The notes beneath the pieces were generated by a model. The model was not told the DNA's origin. It made no database searches and worked only from the letters and a program-made list of their open reading frames with translations. The position numbers and the translations under genes are program-made. DNA of 45,207 nt from PFJX01 sp038215555. Its GTDB lineage: Bacteria; Pseudomonadota; Gammaproteobacteria; Burkholderiales; Thiobacillaceae. This document shows, piece after piece, positions 17,010-25,152 of this stretch. The stretch is from NCBI GenBank assembly GCA_038215555.1, contig JBBQQT010000008.1, positions 1-45,207 on the forward strand. Reading direction: 5' to 3'. Each line of letters starts with the position of its first letter. Position 1 is the first letter of the stretch.

Positions 17010-18641
17010 TCAGGTCAGCCGAAAGCGATCGACCATGGTCTGCAAGTCATTCGAGATGCCATTCAGATTGCTGGCGGCGGTTCCAATGTCGCTCATGCGG
17101 GCATTGTTGCTTTCACTGATCTGGCTGATCTTCTCCATCGCCACCGCCGTGCTCTGGCTGGTATCGGTCTGTTCACGTGTGGCAGCGGCAATATGCTGAA
17201 TCAAGCCATTGACTTCGCTCGCGGCGGTCACGATCTCGCCCAGCAACTGACGCGTGGTCTGACTGACCTGGGCGTTGTCGTTGACGTCAGAGCTGACCTT
17301 GGCCATGGCGGCAACGACCTGCGAGGTCTTGTTGCTGACGCTGGACACCGTTTCGGTAATCGATAGCGTGCTGGAAGCGGTGCGTTCGGCCAGTTTGCGC
17401 ACTTCATCCGCGACGACCGCAAATCCGCGCCCCTGCTCGCCCGCCCGTGCCGCTTCGATCGCTGCATTGAGGGCGAGCAGATTGGTCTGATCGGCAATGT
17501 CACGGATCACCTGGGTGACCTGCGAGATGCGTTCGATCTGCTGGCTCAACTCGGCAATGGCTGCGCTTGAATCCGCCACACTGACGACGATACGTTCCGT
17601 CGCGGTCACACTGGCCTGCATATTCTGATTCCCGGCTTCAGCCACATCACGCGCCTGGTTCGCGGCGACGGCGACGGATTTGGCATCGGCCGCCACCTCA
17701 GCGATGGAAACCCCCATCTGTTCCATCGCCGCGCTGACCTGCATCACCTGTTCGGTCTGGTTGTAAGTGAGGCGCGCCACGTCCTGGATAGTATTGACCT
17801 GATCGGCACAAGACTCGGTGACATGGTGAGCCGTTTGCGATACCTGCCCGATAATGCCAGCGAGAAACTGATTCATCTTGTCAAGCGACTGCAACAGTTG
17901 CGCCACTTCATCGGTCCCGCTGTCATTGACCTGACCGCTCAAGTCGCCATTCGAAATACGCTGCGCAAGTTGCAATGCAGTATCCAGCCGGCGCGTAATG
18001 CTGCGGGTAATGAACAGGGCAACCAGGATGCCGACAGCCAGCGCCAGCGCGCCTAAAACCAGCATCATGATCTGCGCCGACGCGTAGCCCTGCTTGGCCT
18101 GTTCCGACATTGCCTGGCTGTGTTTTTCCTGCTTGGCAAGCATCACTTCCAGCTTGGAAATCAATTCTTTCTGAGATTGGCGCAATTCATCACGAATGAC
18201 CGCCTGCGCCGTCGCGTTGTCTTCCGACAGGGCGGCATCAATTGCTTTGGTAATCGGTTCGAGCGTTTTGCTTTCGGCATCGCGAATGTCCGCCAGCAAT
18301 GCCTTGTCCTCGCTATCCACAACCAGCTTGGTCAATGCCTCTTCCGCAGTCTGATAGACCTTGCGCGCTTCACGAATCTGCTTCGACTCGTTGCGTTTGA
18401 AGCCAAATTCGTCCTGCAACACCATGTCGCGCAAAGCGATACCCCGAAAACGCACCGCATCCCGCATCTTGTTGAGCAACGTAATCTGGGCATAGTTGCG
18501 CTGCACGATTTCTTCCAGATTGGATTGAATCATGGCCATCCGACTCAGGCTGATCACCAGCATGATCAACATGAACGCCAGGACGATACCAAAGCCCAGC
18601 ATCAGACGCGTTCCGACGCGCATTCGGGTAAGACTAACCAT
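17010..18641 (-). CDS. Methyl-accepting chemotaxis protein (4HB-HAMP-MA)
   Basis: A 543-residue transmembrane chemoreceptor. The N-terminal membrane helix (LGFGIVLAFMLIMLVISLSR) is followed by a four-helix-bundle periplasmic sensor region of about 150 residues, a second membrane helix (IMMLVLGALALAVGILVALF), a HAMP domain, and the signalling domain with the conserved tip QTNLLALNAAIEAARAGEQG and RGFAVVADEVRKLAERT. Start ATG 18641 was chosen for its AAGGGGG ribosome site; the open frame begins ten codons earlier. The preceding gene encodes a secreted sensor-domain protein, separated by a long hairpin, suggesting that the two work together. Confidence 0.93.
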   Translation of the reverse strand: MVSLTRMRVGTRLMLGFGIVLAFMLIMLVISLSRMAMIQSNLEEIVQRNYAQITLLNKMRDAVRFRGIALRDMVLQDEFGFKRNESKQIREARKVYQTAEEALTKLVVDSEDKALLADIRDAESKTLEPITKAIDAALSEDNATAQAVIRDELRQSQKELISKLEVMLAKQEKHSQAMSEQAKQGYASAQIMMLVLGALALAVGILVALFITRSITRRLDTALQLAQRISNGDLSGQVNDSGTDEVAQLLQSLDKMNQFLAGIIGQVSQTAHHVTESCADQVNTIQDVARLTYNQTEQVMQVSAAMEQMGVSIAEVAADAKSVAVAANQARDVAEAGNQNMQASVTATERIVVSVADSSAAIAELSQQIERISQVTQVIRDIADQTNLLALNAAIEAARAGEQGRGFAVVADEVRKLAERTASSTLSITETVSSVSNKTSQVVAAMAKVSSDVNDNAQVSQTTRQLLGEIVTAASEVNGLIQHIAAATREQTDTSQSTAVAMEKISQISESNNARMSDIGTAASNLNGISNDLQTMVDRFRLT

Positions 18642-18666
18642 ACAGCCCCCTTGATTAATCGCATGG

Positions 18667-18693
18667 TTCACGCCGCGCTGTGCGCGGCGTGAA
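18667..18693. terminator. 12-bp perfect hairpin between sensor gene and mcp
   Basis: TTCACGCCGCGC (18667-18678) pairs with GCGCGGCGTGAA (18682-18693) around a TGT loop. On the plus strand ATTTTTT follows, like an intrinsic terminator, but both genes read on the minus strand, where it sits just after the sensor-gene stop and before the mcp ribosome site. It may act as partial terminator or mRNA stabiliser setting the expression ratio. Confidence 0.6.
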
Positions 18694-18698
18694 ATTTT

Positions 18699-19262
18699 TT
18701 ATTCTGCGGTGACCGCGGTATGGATTGCACCAATCACACTGCCGCCATCAAAAATTGGCGCCGAGACATGCACGCTTTTAATCTGGGTGGTGGGATCAGG
18801 TTTGATTTCCCCGGCGTTCCAGGGCTTGCCCTTCATCGCTTCCTTCACCGGCGGACGCGCCGCCGCGTTGTAAACCAGCGATTTGCCGCTACCCGCGACC
18901 AAGTTGCCCTTGGCGTCACGCACAAAGAGTTTGTTGATGCCCTTGTCGGCTTCCCATTGCTTGACCAACTTGCTGGCCGGGGTAACCAACGTGGCGGTGA
19001 CCTGAGGATCATTTTCCGCCAACTCATCCCACTTGCCGTTGGTCATGCCGGGAATCAAACCGCCTTTTGCATTGGCTTCTTTCACCGCCTTGATGATGAC
19101 CGGATCAGCCGCCCAGGTGACCAGTTTCTTTTTGTAGGTTTCGACCTTGGCTGCCATATCGGCAGGCAGCTCTGCAAACGCAGGCGATACTTGCAAGGTA
19201 AAAGCGGCCAGAAGCAAAGGTGCGGACAGGCTGAAATATTTTTTTGAAAGTGTGCCGATCAT
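18699..19262 (-). CDS. Secreted PDC/Cache-like sensor protein
   Basis: A 187-residue exported protein: signal peptide (YFSLSAPLLLAAFTLQVSPAFA) followed by a single PDC/Cache-type sensor fold seen in WDELAENDPQVTATLVTPAS, INKLFVRDAKGNLVAGSGKS and the final VHVSAPIFDGGSVIGAIHTA strand pair. Such domains usually sit inside chemoreceptors and kinases; here the domain is free in the periplasm with no membrane anchor or output domain. GAGGAG precedes ATG 19262. It is the first gene of a pair with the chemoreceptor and may deliver or sense a ligand for it. The ligand is unknown. Confidence 0.8.
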   Translation of the reverse strand: MIGTLSKKYFSLSAPLLLAAFTLQVSPAFAELPADMAAKVETYKKKLVTWAADPVIIKAVKEANAKGGLIPGMTNGKWDELAENDPQVTATLVTPASKLVKQWEADKGINKLFVRDAKGNLVAGSGKSLVYNAAARPPVKEAMKGKPWNAGEIKPDPTTQIKSVHVSAPIFDGGSVIGAIHTAVTAE

Positions 19263-19322
19263 TTTTCATCTCCTCGTTAAGTTGGCGTCATCTGGATCCA
19301 CGATCCAGCAAAGACCCCGACA

Positions 19323-19350
19323 TTAACGGAAGCAAGTCGGAACAACTTTA
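19323..19350 (-). promoter_or_regulatory. Candidate sigma-28 (FliA) promoter
   Basis: On the minus strand TAAAGTTG (19350-19343) and TCCGTTAA (19330-19323) are 12 bases apart. The E. coli FliA consensus is TAAAGTTT, 11 bases, GCCGATAA, so the match is good but the spacing is one base long. It lies about 60 bases before the sensor/chemoreceptor pair, where a motility promoter would make sense. Confidence 0.4.
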
Positions 19351-19408
19351 GCGAAATATTCAAATGATTTGCCTTAAGAAACCACGGTAAACCCTGCAAA
19401 CCAACACT

Positions 19409-20302
19409 TCAGGGCTGCAAGCCCTGGCGTACCGTTGGATATTTGAGACGAAAACGCAGTTCCGCTTTGGCGCGCCGGTTATCCAACCGACGCGATTCGG
19501 TCAGAAAAGTGCGCATCGCCGGTGTGACCGCCGCGATCACCTCCGCGCGTGGCAAGCGCGGTGGGCGCGGCAGACCCAGATGGTCGGCGACGACATCGAA
19601 CCAGTCACCCATTTTCAGGCCGCTGTCATCGACCGCGTTGTAGAGCCGGTTATGCCTTCCTTGAAAAACCACCGCCAGCGCGAGGCGGGCGAGGTCTTCC
19701 GCGTGGATGTGATTGGTATGCACGTCATCCTCGCCAACGATGGCGGGCAGGCTTTTGCGGACGCGCTCGGCCGGCATGCGATCCTGCGCGTAGATGCCGG
19801 GTGCGCGCAAAATGCCGACGCGCAAGCCGCGACGGCCATATTTTCTTAATTGTGCTTCTGCGTCGGCACGACGTTTGGCGCGCGTATTGTTCGGCCGCGC
19901 CGGATGCGTTTCCGCCACCACCGCGCCAGCGCAGTCGCCGTAAACCCCGCTGGTGCTGATGTAAACCAGCGCTTTTTCCCTTTTCTGGCCGGGGCTTTTG
20001 CCTGGCTGGCTGCGTGCTAGACTCGCGCGCCGCGACAGCACGGCCAGCAAGCGGCGGCTACGCGGGTCACTTTCGCCCTCGCCCGGCGGCGGCGCAAAAT
20101 GCAGCACGATGTCGGCCAACCCGGCCAGGCGAGTCAAGCTTTTTCGGTCGTCCAGATCGCCGGGAATCGGGATGACACCGGCGGCGCGCAGTTGGGCGTA
20201 ACGTTGCGGCGAGTGGCTCAAACCGTAAATCCGGCCGCGTCCCCGCAAAAGCCGCGCCACGCGCAGACCCACATCACCGCAACCAACAATCAGTATTCGC
20301 AT
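19409..20302 (-). CDS. NAD-dependent epimerase/dehydratase family (YeeZ-like SDR)
   Basis: A 297-residue extended SDR-like protein. The N-terminal nucleotide-binding motif is ILIVGCGDVGLRVARLL, followed by IPGDLDD, DIVLHFAPPP and a strand with ALVYISTSGVYGDCAG. The usual YxxxK catalytic pair is not obvious after the Ser/Tyr strand (NNTRAKRRADAEAQL), as in YeeZ-like proteins, so it may bind NAD(P) without classic epimerase chemistry. It is divergent from the reductase gene with only 26 bases between the starts. The substrate is unknown. Confidence 0.85.
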   Translation of the reverse strand: MRILIVGCGDVGLRVARLLRGRGRIYGLSHSPQRYAQLRAAGVIPIPGDLDDRKSLTRLAGLADIVLHFAPPPGEGESDPRSRRLLAVLSRRASLARSQPGKSPGQKREKALVYISTSGVYGDCAGAVVAETHPARPNNTRAKRRADAEAQLRKYGRRGLRVGILRAPGIYAQDRMPAERVRKSLPAIVGEDDVHTNHIHAEDLARLALAVVFQGRHNRLYNAVDDSGLKMGDWFDVVADHLGLPRPPRLPRAEVIAAVTPAMRTFLTESRRLDNRRAKAELRFRLKYPTVRQGLQP

Positions 20303-20328
20303 ATCCGTTTCATCGAGAGGATTGATTC

Positions 20329-21354
20329 ATGACTTACCAGGTCACCATACAACCCAGCGGCCACCAGTTTACCGTCAAGCCCAACGAAACCCTGCTTGGT
20401 GCCGCGCTGAATGCCGGCTTTTCGCTGCCTTATGGCTGTCGCAATGGTGCCTGCGGCGCTTGCAAAGGCAAAGTGCTGGCGGGTTCGGTCGACTACGGCA
20501 CGCACCAGGACAGCGCGCTGACACATGAAGACAAGCTGAACGGCCTGGCCTTGTTCTGCTGCGCCAAGGCAACCAGCGATCTGACCATCGAGGTGAAGGA
20601 AGTCGGCGCGGCGAAGGATATTCCGATCAAGACGCTGCCTTGCCGCGTCGAACGCATGGAAAAGTTGGCCGAGGATGTGATGGCGATCTGGCTCAAGCTG
20701 CCCTCCAATGAACGTCTGCAATTCCTGCCTGGCCAGTATCTCGATTTTCTGCTCAAGGACGGCAAGCGGCGCAGCTTTTCGCTCGCCAATTCGCCGGAAG
20801 AAGACAGCCTGCTCGAACTCCACATCCGGCATGTGCCGGGCGGCCAGTTCACCGACCATGTCTTTGGCGCGATGAAGGCGAAAGACATCATGCGCATCTC
20901 CGGACCCTACGGCAGTTTCTTCCTTCGCGACGGCGAAGGATCAGCCGGCAAGCCGGCGATCTTCCTGGCCGGCGGCACCGGTTTCGCGCCGATCAAAAGC
21001 ATCCTGCAACATGCTTTTCACCATGCCGTGGCGCGCGAATTTGTCCTTTACTGGGGCGCCAAGACGCAGCCGGACCTTTACCTGGCCAGCCTGCCCGAGC
21101 AATGGCAACGGGAACAGAAGAACTTCCACTTCATCCCGGTGCTGTCGGAACCACGCGCCGAAGATCGCTGGTCGGGTCGATCCGGCTATGTGCATCAGGC
21201 CGTGCTGGACGATCACGCCGATCTTTCCGGTCATGAGGTTTACGCCTGCGGCGCACCGCCGATGATTGCCGCAGCGCGACGCGATTTTGTTGCACGCGGC
21301 CTGCCGGAAGACGCCTTCTTCTCCGACTCGTTCGATTACCAGAGCGGCAGTTAA
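20329..21354 (+). CDS. 2Fe-2S ferredoxin / FAD / NAD reductase (CDP-6-deoxy-delta-3,4-glucoseen reductase-like)
   Basis: A 341-residue three-domain electron-transfer flavoprotein. The N-terminal plant-type ferredoxin has the cysteine cluster YGCRNGACGACKG with the fourth ligand in ALFCCAK. The FAD domain has KRRSFSLANSP, and the NAD domain has FLAGGTGFAPIKSI and VYACGAPPMI. This arrangement is found in E3 reductases (AscD/RfbI type) and in oxygenase reductases; betaproteobacteria often have this gene outside any sugar cluster, so the electron acceptor is not clear. GAGAGGATT lies upstream of ATG 20329. Confidence 0.9.
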   Translation: MTYQVTIQPSGHQFTVKPNETLLGAALNAGFSLPYGCRNGACGACKGKVLAGSVDYGTHQDSALTHEDKLNGLALFCCAKATSDLTIEVKEVGAAKDIPIKTLPCRVERMEKLAEDVMAIWLKLPSNERLQFLPGQYLDFLLKDGKRRSFSLANSPEEDSLLELHIRHVPGGQFTDHVFGAMKAKDIMRISGPYGSFFLRDGEGSAGKPAIFLAGGTGFAPIKSILQHAFHHAVAREFVLYWGAKTQPDLYLASLPEQWQREQKNFHFIPVLSEPRAEDRWSGRSGYVHQAVLDDHADLSGHEVYACGAPPMIAAARRDFVARGLPEDAFFSDSFDYQSGS

Positions 21355-21369
21355 CAGGACAAACCTGGT

Positions 21370-21843
21370 CTAAGCAGACTGCGTCGGTGTTTGTGTCTGC
21401 GGTTGCGTCTGCGGTTGCGGTTGCGGTTGCACCTGTACCGGCGCTGGTGCTGAGTCAACATTCACCGGCAGTCGCAAGCGTTCGGCCAGATCCGGCGCCA
21501 AAGTACTTTCACCGGCCTTTCCGGCCAATTCGGCGGCGCGCTTGAAGTCGCCATCAAGATAGGCGCGCATCGCATCCATCAAGGCTTTATCGGCTTTGGA
21601 CTGGCGCCGTTTTTCGCGCCAGGCGCGCACGTCGCCGGACAGATTGAGCGCCACGTTCGCCAACCGCAATCCGACATAAGCCAAGGCAACCAAGCCGGCC
21701 AGCAACAGCAAAGCCAGCATGAAGGAGAGTTCCATCCGCCAGGGCGGGTAAACGATGATGACGTAGCCCTGATCAAGCCGCGCGGTCAGGGTGAACGCCA
21801 CCGCCGCCGCGAACAGCACCAGAATCCAGAGCGCGGCTCGCAT
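21370..21843 (-). CDS. hemY: HemY N-terminal domain protein, truncated form
   Basis: The 157-residue protein begins with two membrane segments (ALWILVLFAAAVAFTLTA and FMLALLLLAGLVALAYVGLR) as in HemY, followed by a helix (AWREKRRQSKADKALMDAMR) and one TPR-like start. Usual betaproteobacterial HemY is about 400 residues with a long TPR domain; here it ends in a Pro/Gln/Thr tail encoded by hexamer repeats. It is last in the hemC-hemD-hemX-hemY order. HemY-type proteins are linked to heme synthesis without a proven reaction. Whether this short form works or is a remnant cannot be told. Confidence 0.75.
   Translation of the reverse strand: MRAALWILVLFAAAVAFTLTARLDQGYVIIVYPPWRMELSFMLALLLLAGLVALAYVGLRLANVALNLSGDVRAWREKRRQSKADKALMDAMRAYLDGDFKRAAELAGKAGESTLAPDLAERLRLPVNVDSAPAPVQVQPQPQPQTQPQTQTPTQSA
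21396..21430. repeat. GGTTGC / GTCTGC hexamer repeat in hemY tail
   Basis: Short tandem hexamers (TCTGCGGTTGC, then three runs of GGTTGC) encode the QPQPQPQTQPQTQ tail. Because the unit is six bases, slippage changes protein length without shifting the frame. Confidence 0.7.
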
Positions 21844-21845
21844 CG

Positions 21846-22868
21846 TCAGTTCGCTCCGCGTGCGCCACGAATGGCTTGCAGGCTGGCTGAAATTTGTGCG
21901 TCCTTGAGCGCGACCGGCGTGCGCAACAGCTCTTCCAGACTGCCGATGAAGGATTTGCTGACTTCATCCTGGCGGTTGAAATAGTGTTTCACCCAATCGC
22001 GTGCGGCGGTGATGTCGGCGCGGAAGCTGGTTTCGTCGCGCTGGACCAGGGCGACGCGAGCGGCCAGCAGACGCAACTTCAGGTTCTGGCGCAGGAAATA
22101 GTTTTGCGAAGGCGTCAGCAGTGGCAGCTCCGGCTGATCCAGGCGGCGAATGCGGATCAGCTCCTTGATTTCGCGCCAGGCTTCCTGGGAAAAATTCTTC
22201 AATGTATCCATGCTTCCCTGGCCCGGTATGGCGTTTTCCCGCGAGCGGTCCGGCTGTGTGCGCGGTTCGGTTTCCGATTCCGGTTTCAACCGGCCCACGC
22301 TCTCGATCAACACCTCCAGGCGCGCGCTGGCACCCTCAATATCGGCTGCCGGCAACAGCTTCAAGCGCTCGATATCTCGCGCCATGGTGGCGCGAAGACT
22401 GGCGAATTGCGGTTTGCCGAGTTGCGCCAGACGGATGTCCGCCGCTTCCAGACCCAACAAAGCGGCGCGCACATTGCCGGCCAGTTGCAGTTGCTGCTGC
22501 GCCAGCAAAAGTGTTTGCTCGATATCCGCCACGATGCGTTCATCTTGGCTGCGCGCCAATTCCTGGTACATCGTGGTAAGCGCCAATTGCTGGCTCTGGG
22601 TATCGTTGGCACGGGTTTCCAGGGCCAGCAGCCGAGTCTGCAAGTCGGCCAGCGCCTCGTTGGCGGCTTTGGCGGCGGTACGAGCCTCGCGGCTGGCGGC
22701 GTCAAATTCGCCAATCCGACGCGCCAGTTGCAGCTCGAGTTGCTGCTCGCGATCGTGGTAATGCCAGGCAAAGCCAAACGACGCCAGCATGGCCATGGCA
22801 GCCAGAAACAGGGCCAGCCAGGCGACAAGTGGTTGCGAGCGGGGCGTGGGTTCAAGGTTTTCAGTCAT
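21846..22868 (-). CDS. hemX: HemX (uroporphyrinogen-III C-methyltransferase-like membrane protein)
   Basis: A 340-residue membrane-anchored protein: one N-terminal membrane helix (PLVAWLALFLAAMAMLASFG), a long coiled coil (about residues 45-110), and the C-terminal HemX domain with WREIKELIRIRRLDQPELPL and NYFLRQNLKLRLLAARVALV. Despite the annotation name HemX has no methyltransferase motifs; its role in heme synthesis is unproven. ATG 22868 overlaps the hemD stop by eight bases. An open frame extends further upstream into hemD but without HemX similarity. Confidence 0.9.
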   Translation of the reverse strand: MTENLEPTPRSQPLVAWLALFLAAMAMLASFGFAWHYHDREQQLELQLARRIGEFDAASREARTAAKAANEALADLQTRLLALETRANDTQSQQLALTTMYQELARSQDERIVADIEQTLLLAQQQLQLAGNVRAALLGLEAADIRLAQLGKPQFASLRATMARDIERLKLLPAADIEGASARLEVLIESVGRLKPESETEPRTQPDRSRENAIPGQGSMDTLKNFSQEAWREIKELIRIRRLDQPELPLLTPSQNYFLRQNLKLRLLAARVALVQRDETSFRADITAARDWVKHYFNRQDEVSKSFIGSLEELLRTPVALKDAQISASLQAIRGARGAN

Positions 22869-23646
22869 GGTGAAAGTATTCCACAAGCCCGGCCTCGACA
22901 CCGCTTTCTCCTGGCGCGGTGGCAATCGGCATAATGAAATGCAACGCTTTCGCGTGCTCGGCGATACGGCGGTGTGGCACAAACAACGGCAGCGCACGCA
23001 ATGAAGTGGCGGCGCTGTCGCAAAGCCGCAGCAGATTATCCAGCGTTTCCGAACTGAACACGGTGACCGCCTGAATCCGGCGCGCCGCCAGCGCGGCGCG
23101 CAACGGCGCTGGATCGGTCGCCGGACAAGTGCGGCGATAGCATTCCGCGTAATCGACATGCGCGCCGCGCGCGCGCAAGGTGTCGGCGATCAATTCGCGG
23201 CCGCCTTCGCCGCGCAAGATCAACACTCGCCGCCCGGACAGATCGGCAAATTGCGGCAACGCCAGCAGATCTTCGCTGTCCGCGCCCGCCTCCGGCACGA
23301 TCACGTTGCGGCATCCTGCCGTACGCAGCGCACTCGCGGTGCCGGAGCCGACCGCGGCGGCATTGATTTTGGCGAGCGAGGCAGGCGCGATCTGCCGTAA
23401 AGCGGCAAGTCCGAATTGCACCGCCGTCGGGCTGACGAACACCGCCCAATCGTAATGCTCGATTTCGGCCAGATGCTGGTGCAGCACCTCTGGCCGCTGC
23501 GGGCCGATGATGACCAGCGCAGGAAAGGCAATCACCTCGGCGCCCAGGTCTTGCAGACGCTGTGTCAGACGCACGGACTGATCGACCGGCCGGGTCACCA
23601 AAACGCTGATATCCGCCAGCGGCTTGGCTAGCCCAACTGCAGTCAT
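22861..23646 (-). CDS. hemD: Uroporphyrinogen-III synthase
   Basis: A 261-residue HemD that closes and inverts ring D of hydroxymethylbilane. The two-domain pattern is visible in VLVTRPVDQSVRLTQRLQDL, DWAVFVSPTAVQFGLAAL, AAVGSGTASALRTAG, VLILRGEGGRELIADTL and AVTVFSSETLDNLLRL. It overlaps hemC by four bases (ATGA) and hemX by eight, so the group is one operon. Confidence 0.93.
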   Translation of the reverse strand: MTAVGLAKPLADISVLVTRPVDQSVRLTQRLQDLGAEVIAFPALVIIGPQRPEVLHQHLAEIEHYDWAVFVSPTAVQFGLAALRQIAPASLAKINAAAVGSGTASALRTAGCRNVIVPEAGADSEDLLALPQFADLSGRRVLILRGEGGRELIADTLRARGAHVDYAECYRRTCPATDPAPLRAALAARRIQAVTVFSSETLDNLLRLCDSAATSLRALPLFVPHRRIAEHAKALHFIMPIATAPGESGVEAGLVEYFHHD

Positions 23647-24575
23647 TTTGTGCGCTGGATGATTTCCGCCATCAGATGGTCGGCACCTTGCGCAATCAAT
23701 GCGTCCGCGGCCGCATGCCCCACCGCTTCGGGAGCATCCAGCGCGCCTTCAGCGGTTGCGCGGAAGAAGCGGATGCCTTCCAGATCGGCGACGAATGCAC
23801 GCAGGAAGAGACGGCCATCGCGCACCACGGCGTAACCGCCGATCGGAGCCTGGCAACCGCCTTGCAACTTGCGGCTCATCGCTCGCTCGGCCTGGACGCA
23901 GGCGGCGGTGTCGGGATGGTTCAGCGGCGCCAGCATCGCGACCAGTTCAGGGCGGCCGCTGCGAATTTCGATGCCGATCGCGCCCTGGCCAACGGCCGGC
24001 AGACTTTCTTCCGGCGCCAAGGTGGCGCGAATACGGGATTCGAATCCGAGCCGCTTGAGGCCGGCGGCGGCAAGCAGGATGGCGGCGTACTGGCCTTCGT
24101 CGAGCTTGCGCAAGCGGGTGTTGACATTGCCGCGCAGGGTATCGACATTCAGATGCGGCAAACGAGCGCGAATCTGGGCTTGCCGGCGCAGACTGGAGGT
24201 GCCGACACGCGCATTCGGCGGCAATGCCTCCAGGCTGGCGTATTGACTAGAAACAAAGGCGTCACGCGGGTCTTCGCGTTCAAGAATGGCCGCCAGCTCG
24301 AAGCCGGCCGGTAAATCCATCGGCACATCCTTGATCGAATGCACAGCAAGGTCGGCACGGCCTTCTTCCATTGCGACTTCGAGTTCCTTGACGAACAAAC
24401 CCTTGCCGCCGATGCGGGAGAGGGGAGAATCGAGGATCTGGTCACCCTGCGTGGTCATGCCAAGCAGTTCCACTTGCAAGCCGGGATTGAGTTCAAGCAG
24501 ACGGGCTTTGACGTGTTCGGCTTGCCAGAGGGCGAGTTGGCTTTCTCGGGTCGCAATAATGATTTTATCAGGCAT
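23643..24575 (-). CDS. hemC: Porphobilinogen deaminase (hydroxymethylbilane synthase)
   Basis: A 310-residue HemC that polymerises four porphobilinogens. It starts IIIATRESQLALWQAEHV, has the substrate segments GGKGLFVKELE and AVHSIKDVPMDLP, the GTSSLRRQAQI and LRGNVNTRL arginine motifs, and the dipyrromethane cofactor Cys at about residue 240 (LQGGCQAPIGGYA). Start ATG 24575 fits the family; the open frame extends 25 codons further without homology. It is divergent from the thioredoxin-like gene with 66 bases between. Confidence 0.95.
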   Translation of the reverse strand: MPDKIIIATRESQLALWQAEHVKARLLELNPGLQVELLGMTTQGDQILDSPLSRIGGKGLFVKELEVAMEEGRADLAVHSIKDVPMDLPAGFELAAILEREDPRDAFVSSQYASLEALPPNARVGTSSLRRQAQIRARLPHLNVDTLRGNVNTRLRKLDEGQYAAILLAAAGLKRLGFESRIRATLAPEESLPAVGQGAIGIEIRSGRPELVAMLAPLNHPDTAACVQAERAMSRKLQGGCQAPIGGYAVVRDGRLFLRAFVADLEGIRFFRATAEGALDAPEAVGHAAADALIAQGADHLMAEIIQRTK

Positions 24576-24641
24576 GTTTGAACTATTTTGAGCGCCCACG
24601 CCATTCAGTAGAATGGGCTGCTTAATTCGAGGAAAAAGTTT

Positions 24642-25127
24642 ATGAAACAAGCATTTGCGTTACTGCTGGTGATTGTAGCATGCAGCTTCGGCCAAGCTTT
24701 CGCCGAGATCGGGGTGCCGGTTGCACGCGACTTGCAGAAAGATGCTGCGCTTGCGAAAGACAAGAATGGCATCGTGCTGGTGATGTTTGCCGGTGAACAT
24801 TGTTCCTATTGCGAGACGGTCCTGAATGAATTCCTCATCCCGATGAGTCGCAATGCCGACTATCAAGCCAAGCTGGTGATGCGCAAGGTTGAACTGTCGA
24901 GCTATGAGCCAATGAAGAATTTTCATGGCGACAAAACACCGCATCGCCGTTTTGCCGGCGACAACGGCGTACGCCTGGTGCCCACCGTGATGCTGTTCGA
25001 CACGGATGGCAAGCTGCTCACCAAACCCGTGGTTGGCCTCGGCACCATCGACTATTACGGTTATTACCTCGACCAGGCGATCGACAAGAGCCTGGCCAAG
25101 GCGCGCGGCCTGCCCGAGCCGAAATAA
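24642..25127 (+). CDS. Periplasmic thioredoxin-fold protein (SoxW-like)
   Basis: A 161-residue exported protein: signal peptide (FALLLVIVACSFGQAFA), then a thioredoxin fold with the redox motif CSYC (Cys54, Cys57) after VLVMFAGEH, and a cis-Pro segment VRLVPTVMLFD. It likely reduces or oxidises periplasmic disulfides. It resembles SoxW-type proteins of sulfur oxidisers, but the sox context is 8 kb away, so the partner is unknown. GAGGAAAAA precedes the ATG. Confidence 0.85.
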   Translation: MKQAFALLLVIVACSFGQAFAEIGVPVARDLQKDAALAKDKNGIVLVMFAGEHCSYCETVLNEFLIPMSRNADYQAKLVMRKVELSSYEPMKNFHGDKTPHRRFAGDNGVRLVPTVMLFDTDGKLLTKPVVGLGTIDYYGYYLDQAIDKSLAKARGLPEPK

Positions 25128-25152
25128 TCACGGTTGAAACTGGCTGCACCGC

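Noticed and set aside
21390..21436. Short repeats in the hemY tail as a CRISPR-like array
   Set aside because: The units are six bases with no spacers; a coding microsatellite explains them.
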